Shown one piece after another: positions 1 to 7,364 of a stretch of DNA of 31,046 nucleotides. Within the stretch, counting starts at the first letter, position 1, and every line of letters starts with the position of its first letter. The notes under the pieces are model-generated. The model did no database searches. It was given only the letters and a program-made list of their open reading frames with translations, and was not told where the DNA came from. The position numbers were made by a program, and so were the translations under genes. Source of the stretch: Anaerorhabdus sp036637135 (GTDB taxonomy: Bacteria > Bacillota_I > Bacilli_A > Erysipelotrichales > Erysipelotrichaceae); contig NZ_JAVWNC010000023.1 of the NCBI RefSeq assembly GCF_036637135.1, positions 1 through 31,046 on the forward strand, written 5' to 3'.

Positions 1-7
1 TGAATAT

Positions 8-48
8 ATTCTAACATAAAATCTTCATAACTTGAATATGATTCAAGT
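8..48 (-). promoter_or_regulatory. Promoter with palindromic operator for a gene beyond the left edge
   Basis: On the minus strand, a palindrome ACTTGAA-N5-TTCAAGT (30-48) covers the -35 position (TTCAAG, 31-36). A 17-nt spacer follows, then TGT-TAGAAT, an extended -10 (TAGAAT at 8-13, TG at 15-16). The start site would fall at about position 1, so the controlled gene lies outside the window. The palindrome and its spacing to the -10 match the uvrA promoter at 22574-22614, which is the main reason to believe this site. Confidence 0.5.
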
Positions 49-143
49 CTATTTCACTGAACTTTCACGCATATTCCTTATCGCATGTCCTCAGTTCATC
101 GCTGTATCTTTACTTTAATCGCAGAGAACTTTCCTAATAGATT

Positions 144-165
144 AAAAAACCTCTTTCGAGGTTTT
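144..165 (-). terminator. Intrinsic terminator after the rpiB-like/polyol dehydrogenase operon
   Basis: An 8-bp stem (146-153 with 158-165) has a GAAA tetraloop when read on the minus strand and is followed by six T residues. It sits 2 nt past the stop codon of the dehydrogenase gene. Confidence 0.85.
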
Positions 166-167
166 GA

Positions 168-1229
168 TTAAACTTCTAAATAATCAATTGCTTCACGTAT
201 CATTTCCTTTGTGATTGGATAAGGTATGTGATCTAATTCTTTGTTTTTAAGCGTTAGTTCCAATACATCTTCTAATGGATCATCTTTACTAATACCTAAA
301 TCGTTTAAACAAATTGGTAATCCAATGGTTTTATAGAATTCAATTGTTTTATTTAATTTATCATATTGTTTATCAACAATTAATTGAATTAGAACACCAT
401 AAGAAACTACTTCTCCATGGAAATGCTTTTCTTCTATTTCTTTTCTACAAGTCAGACCATAAAATAAAGCATGTGCTAACGCACTATTATAATCTGCATT
501 AATAATCAACGAAACGATACCTGTTGAAACAAGAATATTTTGTATGGTTGCTTCAAGTTCCTTTGATAAGATTTTTGCTTCTGCATCACGGTATCCTTTA
601 GTTGCATGTTTTACAATTGAATCATAACATAGATTACTTACTTGAAGGGCTAGTTCATCCGTATATTCTATTTCATCATTTCTACACGAGAAATATGTTT
701 CAACATTCTTCGCAACTGTATCACCAATTCCTGCCCACAAATATTGCAGTGGAGCATTCATAATAACTTCTGTATCAATCATGCAATAGTTTGGTGCTTT
801 TCTACAATGATAAATATCTTTAAACAAATGATCTTCCGTATACATAATTGATATCTTCGTTACTGCTGCACATGTCGATGCAATTGTTGGTACAGTAATT
901 ACAGGTATATTGCATTTATCTCCTATTACCTTACAAGTATCGATACATTTACCACCACCAATAGCGAAAATCATATCTGCATTTTGAACTTCATTATCAT
1001 TGATAATAGAATCCACATTTTCATAAGTTGCATCATTACCATAGAGATAACTCTTAAGTATTTTACAATCAAATTTTCTAATATAACTGTTTAATTTTTC
1101 TTGGCATGCTTTATAAGCTTTTTCACCGTGAATTAAAACTATTTTATTTCCATATAAGCGACTAATTTTTCCAATTGCTTCATAGCTATCCTTGCCAATC
1201 GAATACGATGGTAAAATAACTTCTTTCAT
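168..1229 (-). CDS. Iron-containing alcohol dehydrogenase family protein, GldA-like
   Basis: This 353-residue protein has the shape of the glycerol dehydrogenase branch of the iron/zinc alcohol dehydrogenases. The nucleotide-binding motif GGGKCIDTCK lies near residues 92-101. Likely metal ligands are the Asp of GIGDTVAK (about 169), the His of ALAHALFYG (about 252) and the His of HFHGEV (about 270), matching the D-H-H triad of GldA. The expected role is NAD(P)-linked oxidation of a polyol or reduction of a keto compound in the cytosol; the substrate cannot be read from sequence. Its ATG shares one base with the stop codon of the upstream isomerase gene (TAATG), so the two are translationally coupled. 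That pairing suggests a short sugar or polyol route rather than plain glycerol dissimilation. Confidence 0.8.
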   Translation of the reverse strand: MKEVILPSYSIGKDSYEAIGKISRLYGNKIVLIHGEKAYKACQEKLNSYIRKFDCKILKSYLYGNDATYENVDSIINDNEVQNADMIFAIGGGKCIDTCKVIGDKCNIPVITVPTIASTCAAVTKISIMYTEDHLFKDIYHCRKAPNYCMIDTEVIMNAPLQYLWAGIGDTVAKNVETYFSCRNDEIEYTDELALQVSNLCYDSIVKHATKGYRDAEAKILSKELEATIQNILVSTGIVSLIINADYNSALAHALFYGLTCRKEIEEKHFHGEVVSYGVLIQLIVDKQYDKLNKTIEFYKTIGLPICLNDLGISKDDPLEDVLELTLKNKELDHIPYPITKEMIREAIDYLEV

Positions 1230-1900
1230 TATTTTGCTAAAGCTTCCTTAACAAACTTAATATACTCTTCATCTTGGCAATTAGCGAAGAAACATTCTTG
1301 GAAATTTTTAGTTAATGATCCTTTTAATAAAGCTGGATCGATTGAGCTAAGAGCTTCTAATACTGGTTTACCAACTTGACGTTTAACTTCTGCAAGAATT
1401 CTAACGTTTCTATTTTGAGATTCTTTACGATCTTGTGGGTATCCTTGTCCTTTTGGAGAACCAAACGCTTTTTCAAAGATTGTTTTGATATTTAATTCTG
1501 CACCCCATCCAAAACCTTTTGCATATGGAATTGACAATGCATTTCCATCGTTGATTTGTAAGAATAAGTAAGCATCTGTTGGTTCAATACAATATCCACA
1601 GTTTACACCTGGAAACATATTACATGCCATTAGTGCTCCTTGACCAGTACCACATCCAGTAACAACGAAATCAACTGCTTTTGAATTAAGTAGTAAAGCT
1701 GCTTGTACTGAGATATTCATATAAGTAAGACGTGGATTTTCTTCACTGTAGTCAGTAGGTAAATCTTGTGGATTGTTTACATATTGCATACCTGTGTTGA
1801 ATACTGTGTGTCCCATTGGTTCTACAACTGATTTTAATTGTTCTAATACGATTGCATTCTTTGAAGCTTGTGAAAATTCATTAATTAGTGCTATTTTCAT
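1229..1900 (-). CDS. RpiB/LacA/LacB family sugar-phosphate isomerase
   Basis: This 223-residue protein begins with an RpiB-like fold (MKIALINEFSQASKN) and has the family signature GCGTGQGALMACN near residues 81-93, which contains the catalytic Cys position. It is longer than typical RpiB (about 150 residues), with a C-terminal extension of roughly 70 residues. It belongs to the longer group usually annotated only as RpiB/LacA/LacB family, so ribose-5-phosphate or galactose-6-phosphate cannot be assigned as substrate. The start is supported by GAGG about 8 nt upstream. It is coupled to the following dehydrogenase through a TAATG overlap. A strong terminator-type hairpin stands directly before its ribosome binding site. 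Confidence 0.8.
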   Translation of the reverse strand: MKIALINEFSQASKNAIVLEQLKSVVEPMGHTVFNTGMQYVNNPQDLPTDYSEENPRLTYMNISVQAALLLNSKAVDFVVTGCGTGQGALMACNMFPGVNCGYCIEPTDAYLFLQINDGNALSIPYAKGFGWGAELNIKTIFEKAFGSPKGQGYPQDRKESQNRNVRILAEVKRQVGKPVLEALSSIDPALLKGSLTKNFQECFFANCQDEEYIKFVKEALAK

Positions 1901-1922
1901 ATTTTTTCCTCTACTTTCATAT

Positions 1923-1979
1923 AAAAAATACCACTTTCAGTCTGTTCAGAAAAACATTCTTCTAGACTATAAAGCGGTA
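1923..1979 (-). terminator. Terminator or attenuator hairpin directly before the isomerase gene
   Basis: Minus-strand arms 1971-1979/1929-1937 (9 bp, one G-U) and 1964-1968/1939-1943 (5 bp) close a 20-nt loop and are followed by six T residues at 1923-1928. It ends about 12 nt before the isomerase Shine-Dalgarno, leaving no room for a separate promoter. It is either the terminator of the CpXC operon with read-through, or a leader attenuator. Confidence 0.7.
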
Positions 1980-2009
1980 ATTTTTTATTTATTCATTTTT
2001 TTAAAGAAT

Positions 2010-2666
2010 TTAGCTAATATTCTTAACATATTCTCTTGTAGCACGATCCAACATCCAATTGCGATTTACTCTTACAAAACGATTTGGTTCTATTTCATAT
2101 CCATCTTCTTCTCTTAAGAAGATTTCTTCAAATTGTTCATAATTTAATTGCATACGTACAGGTTCTTCCTTAAGTACAGATATGATCTCTACCATATTCT
2201 CTCGTCTTGTATTATATACAGTAAACTCAATTTCTTCGAGTGTCGCTTTCTTTGAATCAATAATTTGCTTCTCACAAAACATTTTTGCCATCTCGACAAT
2301 TCGGTCATCTAAACCTTCTTCTAATATACGTACCTTTTCAACAAACTCCATGATTTTCTTACAATATCTATAGGTATACCCAGGAATTACATCAAATGGT
2401 ATTTTTGGATTAGCTTCTAATTCTTTCTCAATTTTATCATCGATTAAATAAACCATAATCTTATTTTCTGGATCATGATATAAACAAGGATATACTACTT
2501 GATATACATCATGGCAATGTGGACATTCCACTTTGAATATTTCATTGTGAAATAATTTTTCTCTTAAATCTGGGTCTAGCTCAACATTAATACTTTCCCA
2601 AATCTCAATTTCGTAATCTTTTCCACATTTAGGGCATGTGAACATTCTTGTTGATGATTTACTCAT
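2010..2666 (-). CDS. CpXC-domain zinc-ribbon protein
   Basis: This 218-residue protein opens with a CpXC-type module. Cys11 and Cys14 (CPKC) and Cys48 and Cys51 (CPHC) are set about 34 residues apart and likely hold one zinc ion, with the hydrophobic stretch YQVVYPCLYHD after them. The rest is charged and mostly helical in character, with no motif I recognise. CpXC proteins are found in many bacteria without an agreed biochemical function. There is no signal peptide or membrane segment, so it should be cytosolic. GGAGG stands 7 nt before the ATG. It follows the unknown gene at 2705-3403 in the same operon, with a hairpin between them. Confidence 0.75.
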   Translation of the reverse strand: MSKSSTRMFTCPKCGKDYEIEIWESINVELDPDLREKLFHNEIFKVECPHCHDVYQVVYPCLYHDPENKIMVYLIDDKIEKELEANPKIPFDVIPGYTYRYCKKIMEFVEKVRILEEGLDDRIVEMAKMFCEKQIIDSKKATLEEIEFTVYNTRRENMVEIISVLKEEPVRMQLNYEQFEEIFLREEDGYEIEPNRFVRVNRNWMLDRATREYVKNIS

Positions 2667-2681
2667 TTGTTTCCTCCAAAC

Positions 2682-2707
2682 TAAAATGGTACCGAAATAC
2701 CATTTTA
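2682..2707 (-). other. Intercistronic hairpin
   Basis: Perfect 10-bp arms (2682-2691 and 2698-2707) enclose a 6-nt loop. The hairpin starts at the stop codon of the upstream gene and ends just before the Shine-Dalgarno of the CpXC gene. No T tract follows, so it is not a terminator. It may protect or process the mRNA, or modulate initiation of the second gene. Confidence 0.55.
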
Positions 2708-3403
2708 TGATTTCTTTCCTTTAATAACTTCTGGATATTCTTCCAATATATCATTTACAAAATCTTTTAGTTTCTCAAATGTTTCATCATTCACATGAAC
2801 CGAACTATTAGCGGATACTAATTGAATTTGATTATTGAGTAACACAGGTACAATATCTACTTTCTCATTTTGGTGAATACCAATGTCTTTTTCAGGCTCT
2901 TTAAGAAGACGTCCTTCAATAAACTTAGAATTGTACTCTACTGATTCTACCAAATATTTATAGAATTTTCCATCACTTAAGAAATGAACGTTTAGAATGT
3001 CTGGATAGTGAATATCACGTTGATAATCTAATTCTTTAATATTACGTACTTGAGCTAACTCACGAGTACAGTCTTCATCTTCAAATAATGCAGCACCTTT
3101 GACTTGCATCTTAAATGTTGGTTGTTCAACAATATCAAACTCATAGGCAACGATATCGAATGAACTAAATAACGCTAGGGGTTCTTGTATATCTAAACCT
3201 TTTTCACAACTATCTATTGAATTGCCTATCGCAAGCACCGGAAATACTAAATTTCCTGCAGCATCGATCATACATGTGGTTAGCATAAAACAATCTTCAA
3301 CACTTACATCTACCAATTCTTTACATTCTTCTGTCAGATCATCTACTTCAAATATTTGGTATTTGTGGTAAAGTTCTGTAAATCTACTTTCTTCTAATAT
3401 CAT
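2705..3403 (-). CDS. Hypothetical acidic cytosolic protein
   Basis: I do not recognise this protein of about 232 residues. It is acidic, without signal peptide, membrane segment or Cys/His metal motif. It looks like two mixed alpha/beta halves joined near residue 150, with a helical tail (FEKLKDFVNDILEEYPEVIKGKK). Two ATGs stand in tandem. The second, used here, lies 6 nt after GGGAGG, while the first (3406) lies only 3 nt after it, so the second is the better start. It has a good promoter upstream and is first in a two-gene operon with the CpXC protein, which suggests they act together. Confidence 0.6.
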   Translation of the reverse strand: MILEESRFTELYHKYQIFEVDDLTEECKELVDVSVEDCFMLTTCMIDAAGNLVFPVLAIGNSIDSCEKGLDIQEPLALFSSFDIVAYEFDIVEQPTFKMQVKGAALFEDEDCTRELAQVRNIKELDYQRDIHYPDILNVHFLSDGKFYKYLVESVEYNSKFIEGRLLKEPEKDIGIHQNEKVDIVPVLLNNQIQLVSANSSVHVNDETFEKLKDFVNDILEEYPEVIKGKKS

Positions 3404-3426
3404 CATATGCCTCCCTTCTTTGCCAT

Positions 3427-3435
3427 ATTATACCA
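3427..3435 (-). promoter_or_regulatory. Extended -10 promoter of the unknown/CpXC operon
   Basis: TGG-TATAAT on the minus strand, with a perfect -10 (3427-3432) and TG one base upstream. The start codon is about 24 nt downstream. The -35 at the proper distance (TTTTCT) is poor, so recognition would rest on the extended -10. Confidence 0.6.
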
Positions 3436-3515
3436 AGGTTGCTTATAAAAGAAAACATTTAAGCATATAGCTAATATATATAAGCAATCTTCGCTTTAAT
3501 CGGCATGATTAAGAA

Positions 3516-3542
3516 AATCATGATGATTTTATCACCATGATT
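3516..3542 (-). terminator. Terminator after tcdA
   Basis: A 12-bp hairpin (3516-3527 with 3531-3542, one G-U on the minus strand) with a 3-nt loop, starting 8 nt past the tcdA stop. The following T tract is short and interrupted (TTCTT), so termination may be partial. Confidence 0.55.
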
Positions 3543-3549
3543 CCTCTTC

Positions 3550-4278
3550 TTACTTCTTATTTATACCTAGTAAAGTTCTTGTCACGATACTAGCACACAA
3601 TAATCCTGATGCAGCAGGTACAAAGACCATACTTGCAGGTGGTATTCTTTCTTTTCTTGTCTTACCATCAGGATTAGTTTCAACATTTTGTTTAAATGGT
3701 ATTTCTGTTGAAAATGCCACATGTATTTTATATTTTATATTTCTCTTTTTAACTAGATCGCGTAATGCTTTCGCTAGTGGATCATATGTCGTTTTATCTA
3801 ATGTTGTTTGTATTACTTTACTTGGATCGAATCGATTTGCCATCCCCAGTGAACTAATGCATGGAATCTTATTTTTATGACATAACTCAATTAAATCTAG
3901 TTTCGCAGTTACTGTATCAATCGCATCAATTACATAATCTATCTTTTGATTAAATATATATTCTAATTCTAAACTAAAGAATTCATTTATACATTCAACT
4001 TCACATTGATCATTAAAAGATACAATGCGTTCTTTCATACATTCTGTTTTTTGCTTGCCTATTGTTGGATAGGTCGCAAGTATTTGCCGATTTAAATTAC
4101 TTAATGCTACTACATCATGATCCACAAGGATTAGTTTTCCAATACCGCTTCTTGATAATGCTTCTGCAGCATAAGATCCCACACCACCAACACCGACAAT
4201 CAATACACTCGCATTTCGAAGTGAATCTACTTTATCTTTTCCAACTAAAAGTTCTACTCTTTCTAATGGATTACTCAC
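3550..4278 (-). CDS. tcdA: tRNA threonylcarbamoyladenosine dehydratase TcdA
   Basis: This ThiF/MoeB/E1-like enzyme is expected to cyclise t6A37 of ANN-decoding tRNAs to ct6A in an ATP-dependent step. The nucleotide-binding loop GVGGVGSYAAEAL lies near residues 29-41, followed by the acidic LVDHD strand end and NLNRQ. The C-terminal part carries ERIPPASMVFVPAASGL, typical of TcdA. I place the start at the GTG at 4276-4278. GGAG stands 8 nt upstream, and the product (SNPLERVELLVGKDK) then aligns with the usual N-terminus. A longer TTG start at 4299 has no Shine-Dalgarno. The gene overlaps miaA by 8 bp; both enzymes act at position 37 of the tRNA anticodon loop. Confidence 0.9.
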   Translation of the reverse strand: MSNPLERVELLVGKDKVDSLRNASVLIVGVGGVGSYAAEALSRSGIGKLILVDHDVVALSNLNRQILATYPTIGKQKTECMKERIVSFNDQCEVECINEFFSLELEYIFNQKIDYVIDAIDTVTAKLDLIELCHKNKIPCISSLGMANRFDPSKVIQTTLDKTTYDPLAKALRDLVKKRNIKYKIHVAFSTEIPFKQNVETNPDGKTRKERIPPASMVFVPAASGLLCASIVTRTLLGINKK

Positions 4279-5191
4279 TTTTATTTCTCCAATTTTCAAT
4301 CAGTTCTTTTGTTTTTTTAATTGAATCTTCATCATTCATATCAACCCAATGAATCGGTGTTTGATTATTAAACCATGTATATTGTCTCTTCGCAAATTGG
4401 CGAGAATGTTTTTGAATTTCTTCTATTGTTTCTTGTAATGACACTGTCTTGTTGAAATAACCTTGCCATTCACGATAGCCAATTCCTTGCATAGCTTGAT
4501 CTGTAAACTTAACACCATTTTTAATCAACGTTTGAACTTCTTGTTCCAAACCATCATTTACCATTTTTTCTACACGTTGATTTATTCTCTCGTACAACAC
4601 ATCTCGTGGTAATGTGCATCCCAATATGAATGCATCCACAATTGGTTTGTGTTCTTGATTTGCGATGATTTCTGATTTAGTAATGCTTGTAGTATCATAA
4701 ATCAAACACGCACGAATGAGACGTTTACGATTGTTTGGATGAATACTCATTGCCTGTTCATTGTCAAAAGTCTTTAGATAATCTACCAAATCATCATTCG
4801 TCATTGATTCATATTTTTTAATGAGTTCTGGATATTCATCTGGTTGTTTCTCAAAAACATAATCATATACACACGCTTTGATATATAAACCAGTACCACC
4901 CACAATCATTGGCAAGCAATTTCGTTCAGTGATTTCATCAATCTTTTCTCTTGCATGTAATTGGAAATCCGCAACACTATAATTATCAGTAGGTTCTAAT
5001 ATATCGATACAATAGTGCGGAATATCTCGCATCTCATCTGGTTTAATTTTACCTGATCCAATATCTAGCCCACGATAGACTTGTATTGAATCGCCACTAA
5101 TGATTTCACCATTTAGTTGTTTCGCTAATTCGATTGAAAAACTTGTTTTACCAACGGCTGTCGGCCCTACAATTACTAATACTTTTTTCAT
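4271..5191 (-). CDS. miaA: tRNA dimethylallyltransferase MiaA
   Basis: A 306-residue MiaA that transfers the dimethylallyl group to N6 of A37 in UNN-decoding tRNAs. The P-loop GPTAVGKTSF is at residues 8-17. The substrate-binding GEIISGDSIQVYRGLDIG and the PMIVGGTGLYIKA stretch follow, then the QAMQGIGYREW and KRQYTWFNNQ motifs near the C-terminus. The start at 5191 is fixed by an ATGA overlap with the mutL stop; reading further upstream would only extend into mutL sequence. mutL-miaA coupling is a common arrangement in bacteria. Length is normal for the family. Confidence 0.95.
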   Translation of the reverse strand: MKKVLVIVGPTAVGKTSFSIELAKQLNGEIISGDSIQVYRGLDIGSGKIKPDEMRDIPHYCIDILEPTDNYSVADFQLHAREKIDEITERNCLPMIVGGTGLYIKACVYDYVFEKQPDEYPELIKKYESMTNDDLVDYLKTFDNEQAMSIHPNNRKRLIRACLIYDTTSITKSEIIANQEHKPIVDAFILGCTLPRDVLYERINQRVEKMVNDGLEQEVQTLIKNGVKFTDQAMQGIGYREWQGYFNKTVSLQETIEEIQKHSRQFAKRQYTWFNNQTPIHWVDMNDEDSIKKTKELIENWRNKSE

Positions 5192-6993
5192 CGTAAAAAC
5201 TCCTTTTCCAATCGCGTTGCATCTATACAAATAAACGTTGGTCTTCCATGAGGGCAATGATATGGTTGATTGCATGATGCAAGTTGTGATAAGACCTCAT
5301 TCATTTCAATCTCATTCAAAATACGATTGAAGCGAATTGAGTGGTGACATGCCATTGTCGCTATTTTGTGTTTGTGTATTTTACTCTTTGATATTTCTTT
5401 TTCATCTTTGAAACTATCTACTAAGTCTTGTAGGAAAATTGCTTCATCCACATCCTTTAACCATATTGGAATTTCTCGAACAACAAATGAATCATCTCCA
5501 AACACTTCGAATTGAATACCTAAGTCTTTGACAACATTATTCATCTCATCCACTCTTCTTACTAAATCATGAGTAGTATGAATCATATGTGGCACTAAAC
5601 ATTGCGTCATTGTATGTTGGGCACTTTCCATTTCTGTTAGAAGTTGTTCATAATGCACTCTTTCTTGTGCAGCATGTTGATCAATGATATACAATCCCTC
5701 AACTCCTTCACACAAAATATACTTACCATGCATTTGTCCAATAACTTTTAGTATTGGAAATTCTTTTTTTGCAAGTGGTACTATTTTTTCTTCAATAACC
5801 GTTTCAACCATTCTAGGTTCTTCTTTGGTTTCTACCCTATTTATAACTTCAGTCTCTTGTGGTTTTAATTGAATTGCATTTTGAATGGGTGTATAACTTT
5901 GGTTCTCTTCTTTAACAGTCTGTTGAATTGGTAAATCATTATTTTCAAATAGACTTTGTATTTCTACTTTTTCTTTTACTACGCGTTCCATATTTACGAT
6001 TGGAGCTTGAATATGTTCTCGTATTGCATTGGGTATAATTTCACGCAATAAATATTCAAGTTGTTGTTCCTTAGATAATCGTACTTCCCATTTACTTGGA
6101 TGCACATTCACATCAACAAGTTGAGAATCCATTGTAATATTTAATACGACAATTGGATAACGATCACTTGGTATATAATTTGCATAACTATCAATAATTG
6201 CTTTTTGTATACGATATGGACGAACCATTCTTCCATTTAGAAAAACACTTATTGCATTTCTTGTTGCTCGATTAAATTGCGGATGAACACATACTCCATG
6301 AACTCTATAGTCTGTATCTCCATCATCAATCATAATAGAATTTTTAGCGATATCTTTTCCATAGAGTTGATAAACTACTTCTAACAAATCATTTGATCCT
6401 GAAGTTTTGAAAGTTTGTTTATTGTCACTTGTAAAAGAGAATGCAACTTCTGGATGAGATAGCGCAAATTTTTGTACAACATCACTAATTAAGGAATTTT
6501 CATAAGGTACAGTTTTTAGATGTTTTAACCGCGCCGGTGTTTTTTGAAACAATCCTGATATTTGAATCATCGTTCCTTGATTACAAGGATAAGGACGAGC
6601 ACTAATGAGTTTCCCATATTTAATTTCAACTCGCGTACTTTGTTCTCCATTGTTTGTTTCCAAATTAACTTCTGATACAGAAGCGATAGAAGGTAATGCC
6701 TCTCCTCTAAATCCCAATGTTTTTATTGACCACAAATCTTTCGTATTGGCTATTTTACTAGTTGCATGTCGCTCAAATGCCATCGTTGCATCTTCACTGT
6801 CCATCCCAACTCCATTATCAACGACTTGAATACTTTGTATACCACCTTGTTGTACAAGGATATCAATGCGTGTTGCTTTGGCATCAAGAGCATTCTCAAC
6901 CAATTCTTTTACAATCCCCATTGGTCTTTCTACAACTTCTCCAGCCGCAATCATATTTGTAAGTTGTGTATCTAATGCTTGTATAACACCCAT
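5188..6993 (-). CDS. mutL: DNA mismatch repair protein MutL
   Basis: This 601-residue GHKL ATPase couples MutS mismatch recognition to strand incision. The N-terminal ATPase has ELVENALDA, DNGVGM and TLGFRGEALPSI, and NVHPSK closes the transducer domain. A low-complexity linker (about 330-410) is rich in Glu, Ile and Val. The C-terminal domain has the nuclease motifs DQHAAQERVHYE (about 437), ACHHSIR (about 549) and CPHGRP (about 581), so this is the nicking type found in bacteria without MutH. GAGG lies 8 nt before the ATG. mutS lies 3.7 kb upstream, separated by proC and a divergent phosphodiesterase gene. A weak extended -10 (TGG-TAAACT) lies about 35 nt before the start. Confidence 0.97.
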   Translation of the reverse strand: MGVIQALDTQLTNMIAAGEVVERPMGIVKELVENALDAKATRIDILVQQGGIQSIQVVDNGVGMDSEDATMAFERHATSKIANTKDLWSIKTLGFRGEALPSIASVSEVNLETNNGEQSTRVEIKYGKLISARPYPCNQGTMIQISGLFQKTPARLKHLKTVPYENSLISDVVQKFALSHPEVAFSFTSDNKQTFKTSGSNDLLEVVYQLYGKDIAKNSIMIDDGDTDYRVHGVCVHPQFNRATRNAISVFLNGRMVRPYRIQKAIIDSYANYIPSDRYPIVVLNITMDSQLVDVNVHPSKWEVRLSKEQQLEYLLREIIPNAIREHIQAPIVNMERVVKEKVEIQSLFENNDLPIQQTVKEENQSYTPIQNAIQLKPQETEVINRVETKEEPRMVETVIEEKIVPLAKKEFPILKVIGQMHGKYILCEGVEGLYIIDQHAAQERVHYEQLLTEMESAQHTMTQCLVPHMIHTTHDLVRRVDEMNNVVKDLGIQFEVFGDDSFVVREIPIWLKDVDEAIFLQDLVDSFKDEKEISKSKIHKHKIATMACHHSIRFNRILNEIEMNEVLSQLASCNQPYHCPHGRPTFICIDATRLEKEFLR

Positions 6994-7064
6994 CTTGTTA
7001 CCTCACTCTAATCTTCATGTATTAGTTTACCATTTTTGTAGCTTCTTTTGTAGAACAAGCGCGC

Positions 7065-7169
7065 AAGAAAAGACTCCTCAAGGGAGTTTCTTCTTTTTTA
7101 TATATAAGGGGATAGAATAACGATAACACAACAGGGGAATTGTGTTACACAAGCTTATTATTAGCTTGT
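7065..7169 (-). ncRNA. Candidate small RNA, copy A (C-rich, activator-type promoter)
   Basis: Predicted transcript of about 105 nt. Counting 7 nt from the extended -10 puts the 5' end at about 7169, the base of the first hairpin (7163-7170 with 7148-7155, 8 bp). A second 8-bp hairpin (7140-7147 with 7124-7131) has the loop TTCCCCTG. An unpaired stretch with TCTATCCCCTTATATA follows, then a terminator stem and T-rich tail. The stems, loops and spacing recur in copy B at 10562-10668, with compensating stem changes. The C-rich unpaired tracts resemble those that Firmicutes sRNAs use to bind Shine-Dalgarno sequences. Expression and function are inferred; it could instead be a transcribed leader of mutL or a non-transcribed repeat. 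Confidence 0.5.
7068..7087 (-). terminator. Terminator of small RNA candidate A
   Basis: A 5-bp GC-rich stem (7083-7087 with 7073-7077) and 5-nt loop, then CTTTTCTT on the minus strand. It stands between the element and the mutL start. The plus strand also has a T-rich run after it, but no plus-strand gene precedes it. Confidence 0.55.
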
Positions 7170-7175
7170 GACTAT

Positions 7176-7232
7176 ACTATACCAATACTCTAACGCAATA
7201 ATTTGTGGTGAATATGTAAAATTATGTTATTT
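7176..7232 (-). promoter_or_regulatory. Extended -10 promoter with upstream tandem-repeat box, copy A
   Basis: TGG-TATAGT (7176-7184) with no -35-like hexamer. From -42 to -63 of the predicted start lies a 22-bp block (7211-7232) containing TAACATA and TTACATA exactly 10 bp apart. The same block, with one base different, stands the same 29 nt from the -10 in copy B. This is the layout of an activator-dependent promoter bound on one face of the helix, as with OmpR-family regulators. Confidence 0.5.
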
Positions 7233-7280
7233 AGGTGATTTTCCCCAACAAATTGAGTAATGTTTAGTCTTTTTGAGTCA

Positions 7281-7309
7281 TTGTTGCCTTTATCCCTTTA
7301 TGATAGAAT
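7281..7309 (+). promoter_or_regulatory. Promoter of the GGDEF/EAL gene
   Basis: TTGTTG (7281-7286), a 17-nt spacer, then TGA-TAGAAT (-10 at 7304-7309), an extended -10. The start codon is about 50 nt downstream of the predicted start site, with AGGAGA 8 nt before it. Confidence 0.6.
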
Positions 7310-7364
7310 AGACTTATATATTTCTTTATGACCTATTACTTCCTAATAATACAGGAGATATCAA

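Larger units (their letters stand above)
7065..7232 (-). repeat. Intergenic structured repeat, copy A
   Basis: Paralogous to 10562-10731 in the same orientation. A 19-nt segment (7101-7119) is identical in both, the 22-bp upstream block is 21/22 identical, and the hairpins keep pairing despite sequence changes. Copies A and B flank the phosphodiesterase and proC genes. Together with the promoter at 7281-7309, this fills the 371-bp gap 6994-7364. Confidence 0.8.

Noticed and set aside
1773..2117. A 114-residue plus-strand reading frame
   Set aside because: It is antisense to the isomerase and CpXC genes, crosses the terminator hairpin, and has no Shine-Dalgarno or recognisable domain.
5192..5275. 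N-terminal extension of MiaA
   Set aside because: It overlaps mutL in another frame, has no homology to MiaA, and the ATGA-coupled start at 5191 gives the normal N-terminus with the P-loop at residue 8.
7113..7192. Long-range stem closing the small-RNA elements (7113-7119 with 7186-7192; 10609-10618 with 10683-10692)
   Set aside because: It pairs in both copies, with a G-U on the minus strand in copy A, but one arm lies upstream of the predicted start site and the sequence is AT-rich. I keep it only as an alternative if the RNA starts further upstream.
7065..7364. A c-di-GMP riboswitch before the GGDEF/EAL gene
   Set aside because: The region has no GEMM-I or GEMM-II consensus, its conserved structure reads best on the minus strand, and a second copy sits far from any c-di-GMP gene.
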